NCBI GenBank assembly: GCA_026119935.1
Contig: JALRMH010000048.1
Coordinates: 1 to 64,000, forward strand
DNA length: 64,000 bases
Reading direction: 5' to 3'
Origin: Endothia cerciana
Lineage: Eukaryota > Ascomycota > Sordariomycetes > Diaporthales > Cryphonectriaceae
Shown here: piece by piece, positions 10,155 through 21,819 of the stretch
Numbering within the stretch: position 1 is the stretch's first letter
Layout: each line of letters starts with the position of its first letter
The notes under the pieces: generated by a model
What the model was told of the DNA's origin: nothing
Database searches by the model: none
Seen by the model: the letters and a program-made list of their open reading frames with translations, nothing else
Translations under genes and position numbers: made by a program

Positions 10155-11316
10155 AACACTAGCAAGAACTGCACCAAGAGAGGAGAATGCATATCTGGCG
10201 AGCAAGCAAAAGAACAGAAGCGAATGCGGCGCCGTTCAAAGCAGGTCAACATAGACCGAGAGGAGAGAGCAGGCGTGGGGAGGTAGCATGGAGGAATTTT
10301 AGGAAAAGGAAGCCGCCGGAGCACACAGTACCAACAGATTGGCTTGTTCCTGGCGGAGGGAGTAGAGTGGATAATAACGGCAGGGAGGCTCACGCGTTCC
10401 GGAACCTTTGTATCACACCTGAGCGGCAATGTCGATTTCCTAGCTTGTACAAATGAAAGTTTTTAAAACGTTAATTCGTATTTCCTGGGCGGTAACTGAG
10501 TGATAGGGGGGGCACTCTGGTACACATACCACTGGATCCGATAGCCAGATTTGTTCCTGGGAGCTCGCGTTACCGGAGACATAAAGGCGACGAAAACAAC
10601 CTGCTAAGCCGATAGGAGACTACCTCACAGCAGGTTATTCAATGGGAGGCTGTCTCATGGGGGTTTGATAGCGGGAGGTGACTTTGCTGAAAGTTATCAT
10701 GGAATCTTGAACAAGCAGGAAAAGTTTCCCGACATTGCCCCAAACGACGACCTGGAAAGTTTTCTGCCATTGTGTCGATATACAGAAGACCGCCTTATTT
10801 TCGACCTCCTCTGTCTCTTGATTGCTTTCACATTGCCTCGTCTGTGTTACTAGAGTGCGTGAAGTGAAGTGAACCACGTATACTTAGTATCCTTTTATGG
10901 GCTACGAGCATAACCCCCGTTGAACGGCGTAGTTGCCGATAAGCACTTAGCGGAGCGAGATAGCTTGTGAACCTTCAACCCCTTGGTCTTAACTTCCAGC
11001 TTCGTCTGCGACTTCAATGCCGCTCTCTTCCAGCCTGCCCTCCTGGAAATGGACTAGCAACACAACCGTGATCTCGCAAGCGGACCCCCCCTCTGAAGAT
11101 GATCGCGAGCTTGCCTGCCGAACCAGCCGAAGCTTTCAACCGACAATCAACGCCGACATAACGAAATTTCCCCCCGAAAGACACGTGCCCGCGCAGCTCA
11201 GACGATCTCCGGAGCTTAAGATTGCGCCAGCGACGATAATTCGGCTGGGGACTTGTGCTCTCTGACGTGACGAGGCAAAGCAGGAGAGAGGGCAGGAGAC
11301 TCGGAGCGAACAAACC
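10155..11316. other. intergenic, no supported gene
   Basis: This 1.16-kb stretch is the aconitase 3' untranslated region followed by the rhomboid promoter. Short ORFs here show no domains. No RNA gene or repeat is visible. Confidence 0.4.
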
Positions 11317-12461
11317 ATGCCGGCCTTCTCGATACCCTCACAGTTGAGCGCCGTGCGCGCGCGGTCCTATGTATACCGGCTCCCGCTGCTGACAAGGGTG
11401 TTCATCTTGGTGATAGTCGCCGCATGGCTCGTGGGGTTCGTGGCAGGTTCGAGGTGGGATATGAGGGCATGGGGGGCGCTCGTGCCGGGTGAGGTTGGAC
11501 TAGCTAGCTGTGAGTCGCGTCTTCTGAACATTCTACTTCCTCCCGCGAGGACTTGGTGGGGGGCCCTCAAGATGGATGTGATCCCGCGAGGCATGAGGGA
11601 GAGAGAGAGAGATGGACCGTGGGCTGACAGGTTGTACGCACGCAGTATACCGGACAAACACCTACCCGTTCATACACCTGGGCTACATACACATGGCTAC
11701 GAACGTTCTGGCCGTGACGCCGTTACTGGAGCGCTTCGAGAGCGAATACGGGACGCTGACGGCGCTTGCGTTGTTCATGGGCCGTGAGTTCTGCCCCCCC
11801 TTCTTCTCTCCATCTCGTCAGACATGCCCTGCAAAGCTTGACGACCTGGCTGACTTCTGCGGCTCATCCAGCTTTCTCGACCTTCCCGGCGGCTCTGTAC
11901 ATACTCGTCCAAGACTATGTTCTCCACTCCAATACCGCCGTCATGGGTGCTAGTGTCTGGTTCTTTCTGTTGCTCGGCATGGAGGCGATTCGCACGTATA
12001 GAACAAACCCGCATTTTGTGATTGCGACGTATAGCATTCCGACATGGACGACGCCGCTCGTGTTGGCTGTGGTGATTTCGGCGCTGGTGCCGAGTACGAG
12101 CCTGTTGGGGCATCTTTGTGGACTGTGTGTGGGATACATATGTGAGTTTCCTATCTGGACACCGTTTCTCGTCTCGTCCCAGCACCTGGCTCTTGTTTGG
12201 CTACTGGACGATAGGCCCGTGGGCCGCGTTGGCTGATGAGATCATAAAGGTGGCCTCGGCTACATGAAGTTTCTGGCGCCGCCGGAGAAGGCCCTGCGCT
12301 TCATCGAATCGAAGCTGAAACTGCTGCAGAGGCTCCCGCGGTACGTGAGTGTGGACCAGAAGACGTACGGCCGGTTCGGCGTCCTGCCCAGCGCGACTTC
12401 TCCTGGGGTACCGGGTGTAGCGTTGGGGGTTGTAGGTTCGACGCAGAGACTGGGACCCTAG
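11317..12461 (+). CDS. RBD2: rhomboid family intramembrane serine protease, Rbd2 type
   Basis: Four exons (11317-11509, 11646-11783, 11872-12141, 12250-12461) encode a 270-aa polytopic membrane protein. The spliced protein contains the Rbd2/TMEM115-like segments Asn-Thr-Tyr-Pro-Phe-Ile-His and Thr-Pro-Leu-Leu-Glu-Arg-Phe-Glu, then Gly-Ala-Ser with candidate nucleophile Ser138, and the Gly-His pair with His191 in a later membrane helix. These fit a serine-histidine rhomboid dyad. After the last helix comes the conserved Lys-Phe-Leu-Ala-Pro-Pro-Glu-Lys-Ala segment and a cytosolic tail. In fission yeast and Aspergillus, Rbd2 acts in the Golgi on the sterol-responsive SREBP pathway and in hypoxia adaptation; the same role is inferred here. 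All exon junctions keep frame with GTGAGT donors. Confidence 0.9.
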
Positions 12462-13090
12462 GGGATAGGGATCAACGGATACCTGTCGCGTGTTGTTGAT
12501 ACCCGTTGCACGGTCTTCCTGATGGTGCAAGGCATCGGTCACTGAGGCATTTCGGCGTTCATGAGTTGGTGAAAATGGGAACGGGTCAAATTTTCTTGCA
12601 TAGTGGATAAGGGATGAATGAATGACCTTGAGGGTTTTCAATGATCATGTCTTGAATTCGGATATCAATTTTTTTTATTTTTTTTTAATCACCAAGTTTG
12701 TTAGCTCTTATGTATCTGCGTTTGGACTCGTCGCGGCCCAGATAGACATCTGCCGCCTGCTGACAATTTGCATGTAACGGGGTTTAGGTATGCAATTCCG
12801 AGCTCCAATCCAATGTAAGCTGTGTGCCCTTTGTACTTGAACCTCACTCCGAGCTCTCCTGGAGCTTTGAACAATGGGGGGGGAACGTGACCCGTCTTGC
12901 CGCTCTCTTCTGCAGTGCACCCATGGATCTTACGGCCTCATAACGGTTGTAGCAAACTCTCTCGCATTGGATGTTCGCGGGCGCCCGCGCAGCCCCTTCC
13001 GGTCCTTTCCCACCTCGACCTCTTGAGCCCCTTCCCAGGCCGCGCAGCGCAGCGCAACAAACCACGTCTCTCACAACCGTTTGAATCAGG
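12462..13090. other. intergenic with A/T tract, no gene
   Basis: A T-rich run (TTTTTTTTATTTTTTTTTT-like) lies at about 12669-12688, downstream of the rhomboid gene, and may mark its 3' end processing region. The rest is the GAA1 promoter; nothing coding is supported. Confidence 0.4.
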
Positions 13091-15135
13091 ATGCCACGCC
13101 TCATATGTAAGCTCATCGGTCACCGCTTTTCGCCCTGCCATTGCAAGCTGCCGTGGGCGGCCCCTTTTTCGTACACATGGCTAACCTCCCCCTAGCCGGG
13201 GCCCTGCACCTCCGTGGCGACCCGCGCATCCTCAAGCTGCCCCCCTACGTCTCCCTCATCTGCATTGTCGTCGGTGTCGCCTGGCTTCTTATGCTGCCGC
13301 AGGATGACTACAGTCGGCGGACGTATATCTCGGAAAATGCCCTGCTGCCGGGTCAGGTGCATACGTACTTTGGGGGAAGTGATCAGAATGTCTTCCGAGC
13401 ATACAAGCACGAGGTGGACGCTCTCGCCTCTCCGGCACATGACGGACAAGAGGGGGAAGAGGTGGAAGCGCCTGTGAAGAGTAATCACGAGATAAATGAT
13501 GGTCTGGAGGAGATGTTCAAGGGCCTGGGGCTAAAGGTCGGACGACAGAACTTCACGTACTCCGCGTCCGGGAGGAAGTACGCGGGCGAGAATGTCTATG
13601 CTATCTTGCATGCCCCGAGGGGAGATGCCACCGAGGCGATTGTCCTCGTCGCGGCGTGGAGGGACGTCAAGGGCGAACTGAACAGGCGCGGCGTCGCACT
13701 GCTGCTGACGCTGGCGCGATACTTCCGGAGATGGTCGCTCTGGTCGAAGGACATTATACTGCTGGTCACACCCGACAGCCTCGCGGGGCCACAGGCGTGG
13801 GTGGATGCATACCACGATGCGCATGACACGCGGCACATCGACTCGCTGCCCCTTAAGTCCGGCGCCCTGCAGGGTGCCATCGCGCTGGACTATGCACAGG
13901 AGACCCGCTTCTCGTCCGTGCACATCGTCTACGACGGCATCAACGGCCAGCTGCCCAACCTCGACCTCATCAACAGCGTCGTGTCCATCGCCGGCGGCCA
14001 GATGGGCATCGGCGTCAGCATCCAGGAGATGTGGGCCCACAGCGACAGCTACGAGGACCGGCTTCGCACCATGCTGCGCGGGATGATGAAGCAGGGCCTT
14101 GGTGTGGCCAGCGGCCCGCACAGCTGCTTCATCCCTTATCACGTCGATGCGGTCACCGTTCGGCCCTACGGTGACGGGTGGCAGGATGAGATGGCCATGG
14201 GCAGGGTGGTCGAGGGGACGTTCCGCAGCTTGAACAACCTGCTGGAACACCTGCACCAGAGCTTCTTCTTTTACCTGTTGATGCATCGGGATCGATTCGT
14301 CAGCATCGGCACATACCTGCCGAGTGCGATGCTTATCGCGGCAAATTTCACAATCATCTCGATCTCGCTTTGGGTCAAGAGCGGACAGCAGGATCAAGCT
14401 GTCGGAGAAAAGGGTGAAAAACAGGAGAAGGACAAGGCCGTGGAGAAGGCGGTTGGGAAAGGCACGGCGGACGCGCTCCCAACGGCCGCTACGGAGAAGG
14501 ATCTGTTCTTGCCGCTGGCCTTGGTGGCTGGGTGTCAGTTCCTGGGTGTGGTGCCGTTTTATGTCTTTAACAATGTGCCTGAAGGGGTGAGTCCTGTTCA
14601 TCCCGTGCACGTATGAGAGACGCGAACACTGACGGATATTCAGATGCACACCCCAATCTTTACGGTGTTTACCGCCCTTAACGTCTTCCTCCCACACGCC
14701 ATCAGTAATCTCCTCACCACGAAGTTCCACCCGACAATCCAGCAATACTCGCTGATGCAGTGCTTCTCACTCCTCCTGCTCGGCATGTTCCTCTCCTCCC
14801 TAGCTACCCTCAACTTCTCGTTATCCCTCATGGTTGGCCTGCTGTCATCACCCCTATCATTCATGCGACCGTGGCCGAAACTGCCGGCCATGCGATGGTT
14901 CTGCACCGTACTGCTGAACATGATCGCGCCGACAGCTGTCTTTGCTGGTTGGTCGATATACTGGCATGGCGGACTGGGAACCAGCGTCGGCGAGGTACTG
15001 AGAGAAGCTGCATTTGGCTGGAGGGTCTGGGGAATGTACACCAGTGTGGTCGTCTGGGGCGTGTGGTGGCCAGCTTGGTTAGTTGGCGCAGTTGTTGTGC
15101 TGGGGAAACCGGACGCCAAAGGCATGAGAACATGA
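13091..15135 (+). CDS. GAA1: GPI transamidase subunit Gaa1
   Basis: Gaa1 is the multi-spanning ER subunit of the GPI transamidase that attaches GPI anchors to proteins. Model: 13091-13106, 13196-14586, 14644-15135, giving 632 aa. After a short cytosolic N-terminus (Asp-Pro-Arg-Ile-Leu-Lys-Leu-Pro-Pro-Tyr), a first membrane helix is followed by the signature Arg-Arg-Thr-Tyr-Ile-Ser-Glu-Asn-Ala-Leu-Leu-Pro-Gly-Gln-Val. A large lumenal M28-peptidase-like domain follows, then several C-terminal helices separated by a Lys/Glu-rich loop (about residues 415-450). The start is uncertain: the 16-nt first exon is supported by a GTAAGC donor, a GCTAAC branch site and a CCTAG acceptor, but an in-frame ATG at 13177 would also give a protein. 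The next gene converges on its 3' end. Confidence 0.93.
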
Positions 15136-15276
15136 TATTTTGATAAGAATGCTGGACAATAGGGTACTCAAACTAAGCAATGTGCGCCCCGAAACTGGTT
15201 TTTGTCGCGTTCCCACGACGCTTCACTACCTGCCGCACTTCAGTGACTTGCTGTCAACATAACCCACCCACCAGAG

Positions 15277-15315
<39 letters not shown>

Positions 15316-15320
15316 TGTGT
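15277..15320. repeat. (CT)11(GT)11 compound microsatellite
   Basis: A perfect CT run (15277-15298) abuts a GT run (15299-15320). It lies between the convergent stop codons of GAA1 (15135) and DPH7 (15329), only nine bases from the latter, so it is inside the 3' transcribed region of one or both genes. Confidence 0.95.
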
Positions 15321-15328
15321 GACGTCGG

Positions 15329-16714
15329 CTATATTGGGTCTTGGGCGGGCAGCTTGAACTTCCAAACGCAAAGCAGCCGGTCATAGAAACTCGTCGAGAC
15401 GCACAGTATCTCGGCGTCCTCTCCTGCGGGTGGATCCAGCTGGCTCTCTGTCCTGGACCAGTCACTCCCGTAGTTCATGCTCTTGTGCTCCTCAAACCGC
15501 CCTAGCACGTCTACGCCGGCGGCGCTCTCCCCATCGCCACGGATCTTCAGTATCCGTGCGCCGGCGTGCATACACGACGCGAGCACCGTGACTTCCCACA
15601 GCCCGCCGTCCACCGGGTGGGCTGGGCTGCTGCTGATGGTACTCAGCCGCCAGACGCCGCCGCCGAGGTTCTTCCCCGCCAGGAGCCTCGCCCTGCGCGC
15701 GCCGTAGGTAGCGTGGAGGGGTGTGACGCTGAGAACCCGCAGGGTGTCGTCGTAGCTGCCCGTGAGGACGAGGTGGGAGCCGGAGGGCGTGGGGACGCGG
15801 AGGGGCAGGACGGCCGTGACGCCCGCGGTGTGGTCCCCGAGCGCGACGGGCGGGTACGGCGTCCGGCTCCCGGCATCATCTGGGCCCGTCGATGCGCCGG
15901 GCGCCGACGGGCCGAGCGTGGTGTACTTCAGGGCCGAGTCGTCGCCGCCGGAGAAGACGGTACAGGGGGGCTGAGGCGTCCCGGATGCGGGCGCGGGTGT
16001 TGGTGGCGGGGAGAAGGCGACGACCCACGCCTCCAGGCTGTGCTCGATGAGGGGCCTCTCCACCACGTCGAGGCCCTGGTAGCCGTCGTGGACCTGGACG
16101 AGGATGACCTCCCCGCCGGCGGTGGTGATGGCCATCATGCCGGTGGTGGCGGGATGCCATGCGAAGTACGTGAACAGGACATCTTCTCCCAGATCTGGTA
16201 TCCGGAGAACGCTCAGGGCCTTTAGGATGTCTCCTGCTGCCACGTGCTGGCTCTGAGGGTCTGGGTCCGGGGAGAGCCTGAAGAAGGATATCGTCCCTGT
16301 GCTCGACACCGCGGCACAGACATCGGCCCGGTCTGCCTGTGGCTGGAAGTGGAGGTCAAAGACTGCGGACGGCTGGGGGATAGTCTGGGTAGCATGCCTA
16401 GAGAGCATGAGCACGGTACCGTGTGGGTATCGGCAGGGCAATGAGAAGGGACCCTCCTACACTTTTCCGTCCCGGAGGTGGAAGACGATCACGCTCCCAT
16501 TCCTGCTCTGGGGCTGCCCTGCCCTGGGCCCAGATGGGTCCTCGTCGTCGACCGGCCCGTGCGGGCCGTCCTGCGCGTCCGCTCCCTTCTCGAGGTAATA
16601 TGTCCCAACCACGAAATATGACGGGTGGGCAGGGCAGAATTCGATGCAGCTTGGGGGGAGGTCGAGGACCGCCGACTGCGTGGACGAGATGCGCTCGCCC
16701 TCTGGAGCCTCCAT
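15329..16714 (-). CDS. DPH7: diphthine methyltransferase Dph7 (WD40)
   Basis: Dph7/WDR85 removes the methyl ester from methylated diphthine on elongation factor 2, the step before final amidation of diphthamide. Two exons (16714-16461 and 16397-15329) encode 440 aa. The N-terminal motif Leu-Asp-Leu-Pro-Pro-Ser-Cys-Ile-Glu-Phe-Cys-Pro and Val-Gly-Thr-Tyr is the Dph7 signature; later WD repeats include Ser-Gly-Gly-Asp-Asp-Ser and Gly-Ser-Tyr-Asp-Asp. The intron uses a weak GTAGGA donor that splits a Val codon, and a TCTAG acceptor; this keeps frame through Pro-Gln-Pro-Ser-Ala. The chosen ATG precedes the conserved block. Upstream, a strong GTAAGT donor near 16790 and an acceptor near 16735 suggest a 5' untranslated intron. 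The gene is divergent from the BLES03-like gene. Confidence 0.9.
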
Positions 16715-17085
16715 GCCTGGTCGACTAGAGCCTGCATGGACCTTAGCGACCACGAAACATCCATTGAGCGCGTACTTGCTGGGGAGACTTACCTGGCGCC
16801 CATTGTGTGGACAAGGCTGAGCTTTCATCTGTATAGTCTGCCTCCAGGGACCAGGGTTGTAGTGTTTAAGGTTCAAGGGTTCAGCGGGTCCGCTCGACTG
16901 CCTTCCGTTGACAACTCAACCAACCCCCTGCTGCATCAGGTGCCTTTGACCTCATGTTGCATTTTCAAAAGCATCTTGCGAGCTACGGCGTGCGGGAATT
17001 ATGTAGACAACAAAGGTTTTACCGTCCTTGCAAGTCCCTACCTTGGTGGCTTCTAGGCCTCCCGCGGAAGACACTCAAACACAGG
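16715..17085. promoter_or_regulatory. 371-bp divergent promoter of DPH7 and the DUF1917 gene
   Basis: The start codons of the two genes face away from each other across only 371 bp, part of which is probably a 5' untranslated intron of DPH7. No canonical TATA box is evident. Confidence 0.5.
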
Positions 17086-18340
17086 ATGGACTCAGACTCG
17101 GATTTCTACGGTGCTGAATACCACATCCCCCCTCGCTTACAGTACCCGCCGCTCACTGGAAGCCACACAGGTGATGAGGACGAGGTCCACGACCTCGAGT
17201 CCCGCCTCTCGGCCTTCGACCCGGCCAGCTACTGGCGCAGCCGCTCCCACCCCGTCACGGCCTCGCCGGCCATGATTGTCAAGCAGGAGTCCACCTCGCC
17301 GGCGCTGGGCACAACCCTGCACAACCCCTACGAGGGCCGCGCAGCCCGTGCCAAGCAGCTCAGCGAGACCATGGACGCCTTCCTGCTGCGCCTGCCCCCG
17401 TCCACCACGGACGCCACCCCCGAGGTCCCCTGGATCTATGTCGCCAACCCGTACATCCCGCGTCAGGACCGGGGGGGCGAGGAGGCGCCGGAGGAGTTCG
17501 ACGCCGAGGTGGGCAAGTTCGTGGAGGGCGGGGAGGCGAGGCTGGAGATGTTTGGTGACCTGCTGAGGGAGGTGCAGGAGAAGGCCGCTGGTGGTCAGGG
17601 GGCCAGGGGCGGGCCGTCCAAGGTGCTGGTGAACAGGGAGGTCGCGAAGCAGAGGGAGGGGTGCGTGAACGACCTGTTGATGCTGGCCAAGGTGCTGAAG
17701 GTGCGGACGGGAAAGGTGAGCGCCCCCTCCCCCTCCCCCCCCAAATTCTCCGTCGCCCTGTCCGTCTCGCTGACGTCCGGCCTGGCGGCAGTGGATGCTC
17801 TTCATCGAGCCCGCGTTCGTGGACGACATCTGGGCCACGGTGGCCCGGGCGACCGTTAGGAACGAGCTCGGCATCGCGGCCAAGGTGGCGCCCCGCGAGC
17901 ACAGGGGCTCTACCAGGTCCCGGCTCATCTGCATCTACACGTACGACTTCAGCGACCGGGACGACGTCGCGCGCGTGCTGAACCGCATGAGGCAGCTGGA
18001 GCTCGTGCGCACCGGCCCCGGGCGCAGGCAGGTCTACTACAAGGCCGGTGAGTGATCCGTCAGGGCACCGGTAGCAAGCCCGGCCCCGTCTCTCCCTCTA
18101 CCCCGTGTAGCTGGCTGACCCGGGAGGGGTTTAGATGCGTACACCCATCTGGGCATCGGCTCCGAGAACCCCTGGGGGCTGAGGGCCTCGCTCTACAGCT
18201 CGAACGACATATTCACGTACATCAGGGAGAAGGAGGGCACGGCCCCGAGGAAGGTGGTCGAGAGGGAGAAGGGCGCCGCGGCGCTGGAGAAGGTGATCAA
18301 GGAAGAGGATGAGTCCGGCGGCGGGGGTTGGACGTTCTGA
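17086..18340 (+). CDS. BLES03 / C11orf68-like (DUF1917) domain protein
   Basis: Three exons (17086-17715, 17792-18047, 18135-18340) give 363 aa. The N-terminal third is acidic and low in recognisable motifs. From about residue 110 the protein reads Trp-Ile-Tyr-Val, and after the first intron continues with Trp-Met-Leu-Phe-Ile, Ile-Trp-Ala-Thr-Val-Ala-Arg-Ala-Thr, Leu-Ile-Cys-Ile-Tyr-Thr and Asn-Pro-Trp-Gly-Leu-Arg. This is the pattern of the Bles03 family, which has an eIF4E-like fold in the human structure and no established catalytic role. The C-terminus is Lys/Glu-rich with a Gly run. Both introns preserve the frame (phases 0 and 1). Function remains unassigned; cap-analogue or nucleotide binding would be only a guess from the fold. 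Confidence 0.8.
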
Positions 18341-18765
18341 ACATGAGCACGGGGTGCCCGGCCGTCGAGGGGTTCCAAATTATTATTTTTTTTAAAAAAA
18401 TAAAAATAAAAATAAAAAAGCTTCTGGCTGGCGTTCTCGGCCCCTCGATTCCGTACGATACCCTTCCCGCGCGATGTCATTGCCCCTATTGGAATCTGGC
18501 AGACGGCGATGTCTGGAAGGTGAGGGAGCCTGCAGCTTGTGTCTCAACAGGTAATGCGCATTTCTGAGCCGGAACGGCAGATGATCAAAAGGTCCCCGCA
18601 TCTTGATTCATCGGCCGCCTTCAATTCCATATCATACATTGCCTGTGGCTGAAATGAACGACAAGAAGAAAGAGAGCAAAAGGAAAGAAAGAAAGAAAAA
18701 AAGAGAAGGAAAGGGGAAGAGGAAGGAGAAAAGAAAAGAAGGGTCGGGGGGTAAAACTAAGAATT
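18341..18765. other. convergent 3' spacer with A-rich and purine tracts
   Basis: This spacer separates the convergent DUF1917 and SDR genes. It contains an A/T run (about 18378-18420) and an almost uninterrupted purine tract of AAAG/GAAA words (about 18660-18745). These look like 3' processing and terminator-like low-complexity sequence; no gene is seen. Confidence 0.5.
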
Positions 18766-19644
18766 TTACGCATCCACATCCCATTTCTTTCCCCTCTCCT
18801 TGTCTAGGATAGCCCTGGGATAGCCGGCGTAGAATCTTGCGGGCTCCCTTTCATGAACAACCGCTTCTCCCCGAGGTGATTTCACATAGACCGTACCACC
18901 GCCATACTTCCCCTCCTCGACCAACTTGACCATGGTCTCAGCGATCTCATCCGGCTTATTCTTGCGGGTCGACTCCTCATTGTACTTGTAGTACTTCGCC
19001 CTCTCGTCCGCCCTGTCCTCCCACAGCGGCGTCGACACCAGGCTAGGACAGATACACACGACCTTGATGCCCTCGTTCCCATCCGCCTCGCCCAGACTCT
19101 TGCACAGCCCCACGACCGCATGCTTGGTCGCGCAGTACAGCGCACAGTCGTAGACGCCGGTCAGCCCGGCGGCCGACGACACGAGCATCACCACGCCCTT
19201 CTTCTCGGCGCCGACGAGCGCCCGGAAGGCCAGCCGCGTCAGCTTGATGGGGTGCTCGACGTTGATGCGCACGGCGGCGTAGCCCGGGCCCTCCTCCGGG
19301 TCGTCCCAGAAGTTGCTCCACGGCGGCTCGAAGACGCCCGCGCAGGGGCAGTACACGTCCGGCACCGCGCCGAACTCGCGGACCGAGGCCGAGATGAGCG
19401 AGCGGAGCGCGCCCCAGTCCGCCACGTCGCAGTGCTGGAAGACCGCGCTGCCGGGCCGGTCGACCTCGGTGGCGTGCAGGAAGGCCTCGGCGTCCCCCGT
19501 GAGCCGGAGGTCGCCGATGAGCACGAGGCCGCCCCTGGCGTGGAACTGCCTCGCGAAGGAGAGGCCGATGCCCGAGCCGCCACCTGTGATCAGGAGGATC
19601 TTGTCCCTGACGGCATAATCACCCACGGTTCTGTCCGAGGCCAT
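18766..19644 (-). CDS. short-chain dehydrogenase/reductase, classical type
   Basis: Single-exon 292-aa protein starting at the first in-frame ATG (19644). It has the classical Rossmann fingerprint Thr-Gly-Gly-Gly-Ser-Gly-Ile-Gly (residues 20-27), an acidic residue after the second strand (Gly-Asp-Leu) that favours NAD(H) over NADP(H), and the catalytic Ser...Tyr-Cys-Ala-Thr-Lys. In place of the usual Asn-Asn-Ala-Gly it has Cys-Pro-Cys-Ala-Gly, so the Asn of the catalytic tetrad region is changed. Similarity in layout is to fungal 15-hydroxyprostaglandin dehydrogenase-like SDRs. The substrate cannot be told from sequence and no biosynthetic cluster surrounds it. It converges on the DUF1917 gene. 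Confidence 0.88.
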   Translation of the reverse strand: MASDRTVGDYAVRDKILLITGGGSGIGLSFARQFHARGGLVLIGDLRLTGDAEAFLHATEVDRPGSAVFQHCDVADWGALRSLISASVREFGAVPDVYCPCAGVFEPPWSNFWDDPEEGPGYAAVRINVEHPIKLTRLAFRALVGAEKKGVVMLVSSAAGLTGVYDCALYCATKHAVVGLCKSLGEADGNEGIKVVCICPSLVSTPLWEDRADERAKYYKYNEESTRKNKPDEIAETMVKLVEEGKYGGGTVYVKSPRGEAVVHEREPARFYAGYPRAILDKERGKKWDVDA

Positions 19645-21066
19645 GGTGGGCCACGACGAGTGTCTCGATCCCTTCACAGGCGATAGATCTTCCCCAGGTG
19701 GGCTGCTGAGTTGGTCAGGTACGCCTGTGGTTACTCCCAAGGGTGCTTTGTCGACATGAGGCCGATATTCAGATATTCTTGAGGTGGCGCCCTCCGCGGG
19801 ATGTCTACAGTCGGGGTGGGCTCACGACGTGCACTTCCCCCTCAAATGGACGACGTTCTCCGCTCAGAATACTTTCGGTGGGGTCTTTAGTCGCTTGTAC
19901 TACTGTACTATCCCCCAATGTTTCCCGTGTGGTTCGGAGAAGTGTTTTCTGCTTAGTCATATCGAAGCGGCTATGTTCGTTGAATACCCAAAGCATCAGT
20001 GGGGGCAGTTCCCCTGATGTCCGTCAGATATCCTACCTGCTGTCCTGGTCCAGAGCATCCAACTGGATGGAGAAGTATTCCATGGTAATAATAGCAGTAC
20101 TAGTCGGGAAGAAAAACCCATACACAGGTGTGCATTATTAAGAGCACTGGTGAGATCTGCAGCGGCGCATTATAGTACCCGCCTCTGAAAGTCATTGGGG
20201 AGAGTGTGACAAGGGTGAATATAGACATGCAAGGGAAGGAGAAGGATTGAAAGAAAAGGGAGGCTGGTGGAGGGAAGACAGAACAGGGAAATATTACTAT
20301 GAATCAAGAGAAGGAGAGAGGAGAAACAGCAGAGGAATGAGAAGTGTAAGATTACGACGTCTTGTAACCCAGGATGCTGTGCCGTATGAAGGAAGTGAAC
20401 ATTGAGCTAGGCTCTGAATGTATGTAAACTAATGAAGCCAAGACTCGGCCCGTTCTGGGCCTGCTTCTAGAATACGCCTTAGGGTTGTGGGGTCAAGTAG
20501 GAGGCGACTCTGCACAAGTGATGCCCCAAGTGTCTCATGGCATGAACACAAGGTGCCGTCTTCATGTTATGGTCTGTCCTTCCAGTCCTTCCAGAGGGCT
20601 GATATTCCCCTGTTTGGGGATCCTTTTGAGCCATGTGGACCTCGTGAAGCTGGACCTCGTAGACAGCATAATGCTGGGCCCTGCAGCGGCAGCTCGGGAC
20701 CAATGATGGCTGGATGAATGTACATCTGACGGGTAATATTGGGGTCCTGACAGCGGCTACTAATGGTGCTGTGGCGGCAGAACGGCCACCAGCAGGGGGC
20801 ATCGGGCCCTTGGGGGCTGACGTGATGTCCTCTCGTACAGCATCTTCCTTGCCTTTCCTGCAGATGGGCTCTCGCTGTGCCCTACATGGCTTCCCTTTGC
20901 TTGTTCCGTCGTCGTCGTCGTTGACTTCCTTGCCAGAACCCCTTGGTCAAAAACCAAACCTTATTGTTTGTCCCCCAGATCCTGTGCCTGTGGGTGTGCC
21001 ATCAGCCTGGCCGCCGTGTGGGTCCCTTGCTTCACTTCTGGTGCCACTTTCGAGATCTGACCCACG
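19645..21066. other. 1.4-kb divergent intergenic region, no gene
   Basis: This is the upstream region shared by the SDR (minus) and GT25 (plus) genes. It contains short ORFs without domains, a purine-rich stretch near 20225-20345, and no repeats or RNA genes that I can recognise. Confidence 0.4.
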
Positions 21067-21785
21067 ATGATCCTCATGCGGCCCCGCCTGATCGTCACTG
21101 TTGTCGTCTCCACAATAGTCCTCGGTTCCTTCTACCTGCTCCACCCCAACCAGGCCCTCCCGCGATACTTTTCCGGTGCGATAGCCCAGACGGGGACGAC
21201 GCCGGCCCAGGGAAAGGCTGATCCGGCCGAGAGGCCCTACGGCAGGGACTACAGGGGCCATTCAGATCCGGCAGACATCAATCGGGTGACGAACGGTACG
21301 CTCGGGTTCGGAAAGGTCTTTGTCGTTGGGCTCCCGGAGCGCACCGACAAGAGGGATGCGATCGCGCTGTCATCGTCACTGACGGGGTTCGACGTCGAGT
21401 GGGTAGATGGCGTGCGCGGGGAGAACATACCGAACAAGGCGGTGCCGTTCGGGGTAGACCGGAAGAAGTTGATGGAGACAAACCTGGGGAGCTGGAGGGG
21501 CCACATGAACGCGATCAAGAGGTATGCGCCCCGGGGACTTCATGATGGAATCTCAGAAAATAATCATGCTGACATCCATGCGCTTCTCTCCAGGGTCGTC
21601 GAGGAAAACCTCGCCTCCGCCCTGATAATGGAAGACGACATGGACTGGGACGTCCGGCTCAAGCCCCAGCTCGAACTCACCGCCGCCGGCGCCCGCGCAG
21701 TCATGTCCTCGCTCCCCGACATATTCTTCGCGACCGGCCGTCCGTCCGCGAACCTCGCCTCCTCCTCCTCCTCCTCCTCCTCCTC

Positions 21786-21819
<34 letters not shown>

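Noticed and set aside
13531..14745. 404-codon open frame antisense to GAA1
   Set aside because: It is a shadow of the GC-rich GAA1 codons; composition mirrors the sense strand and no motif is present.
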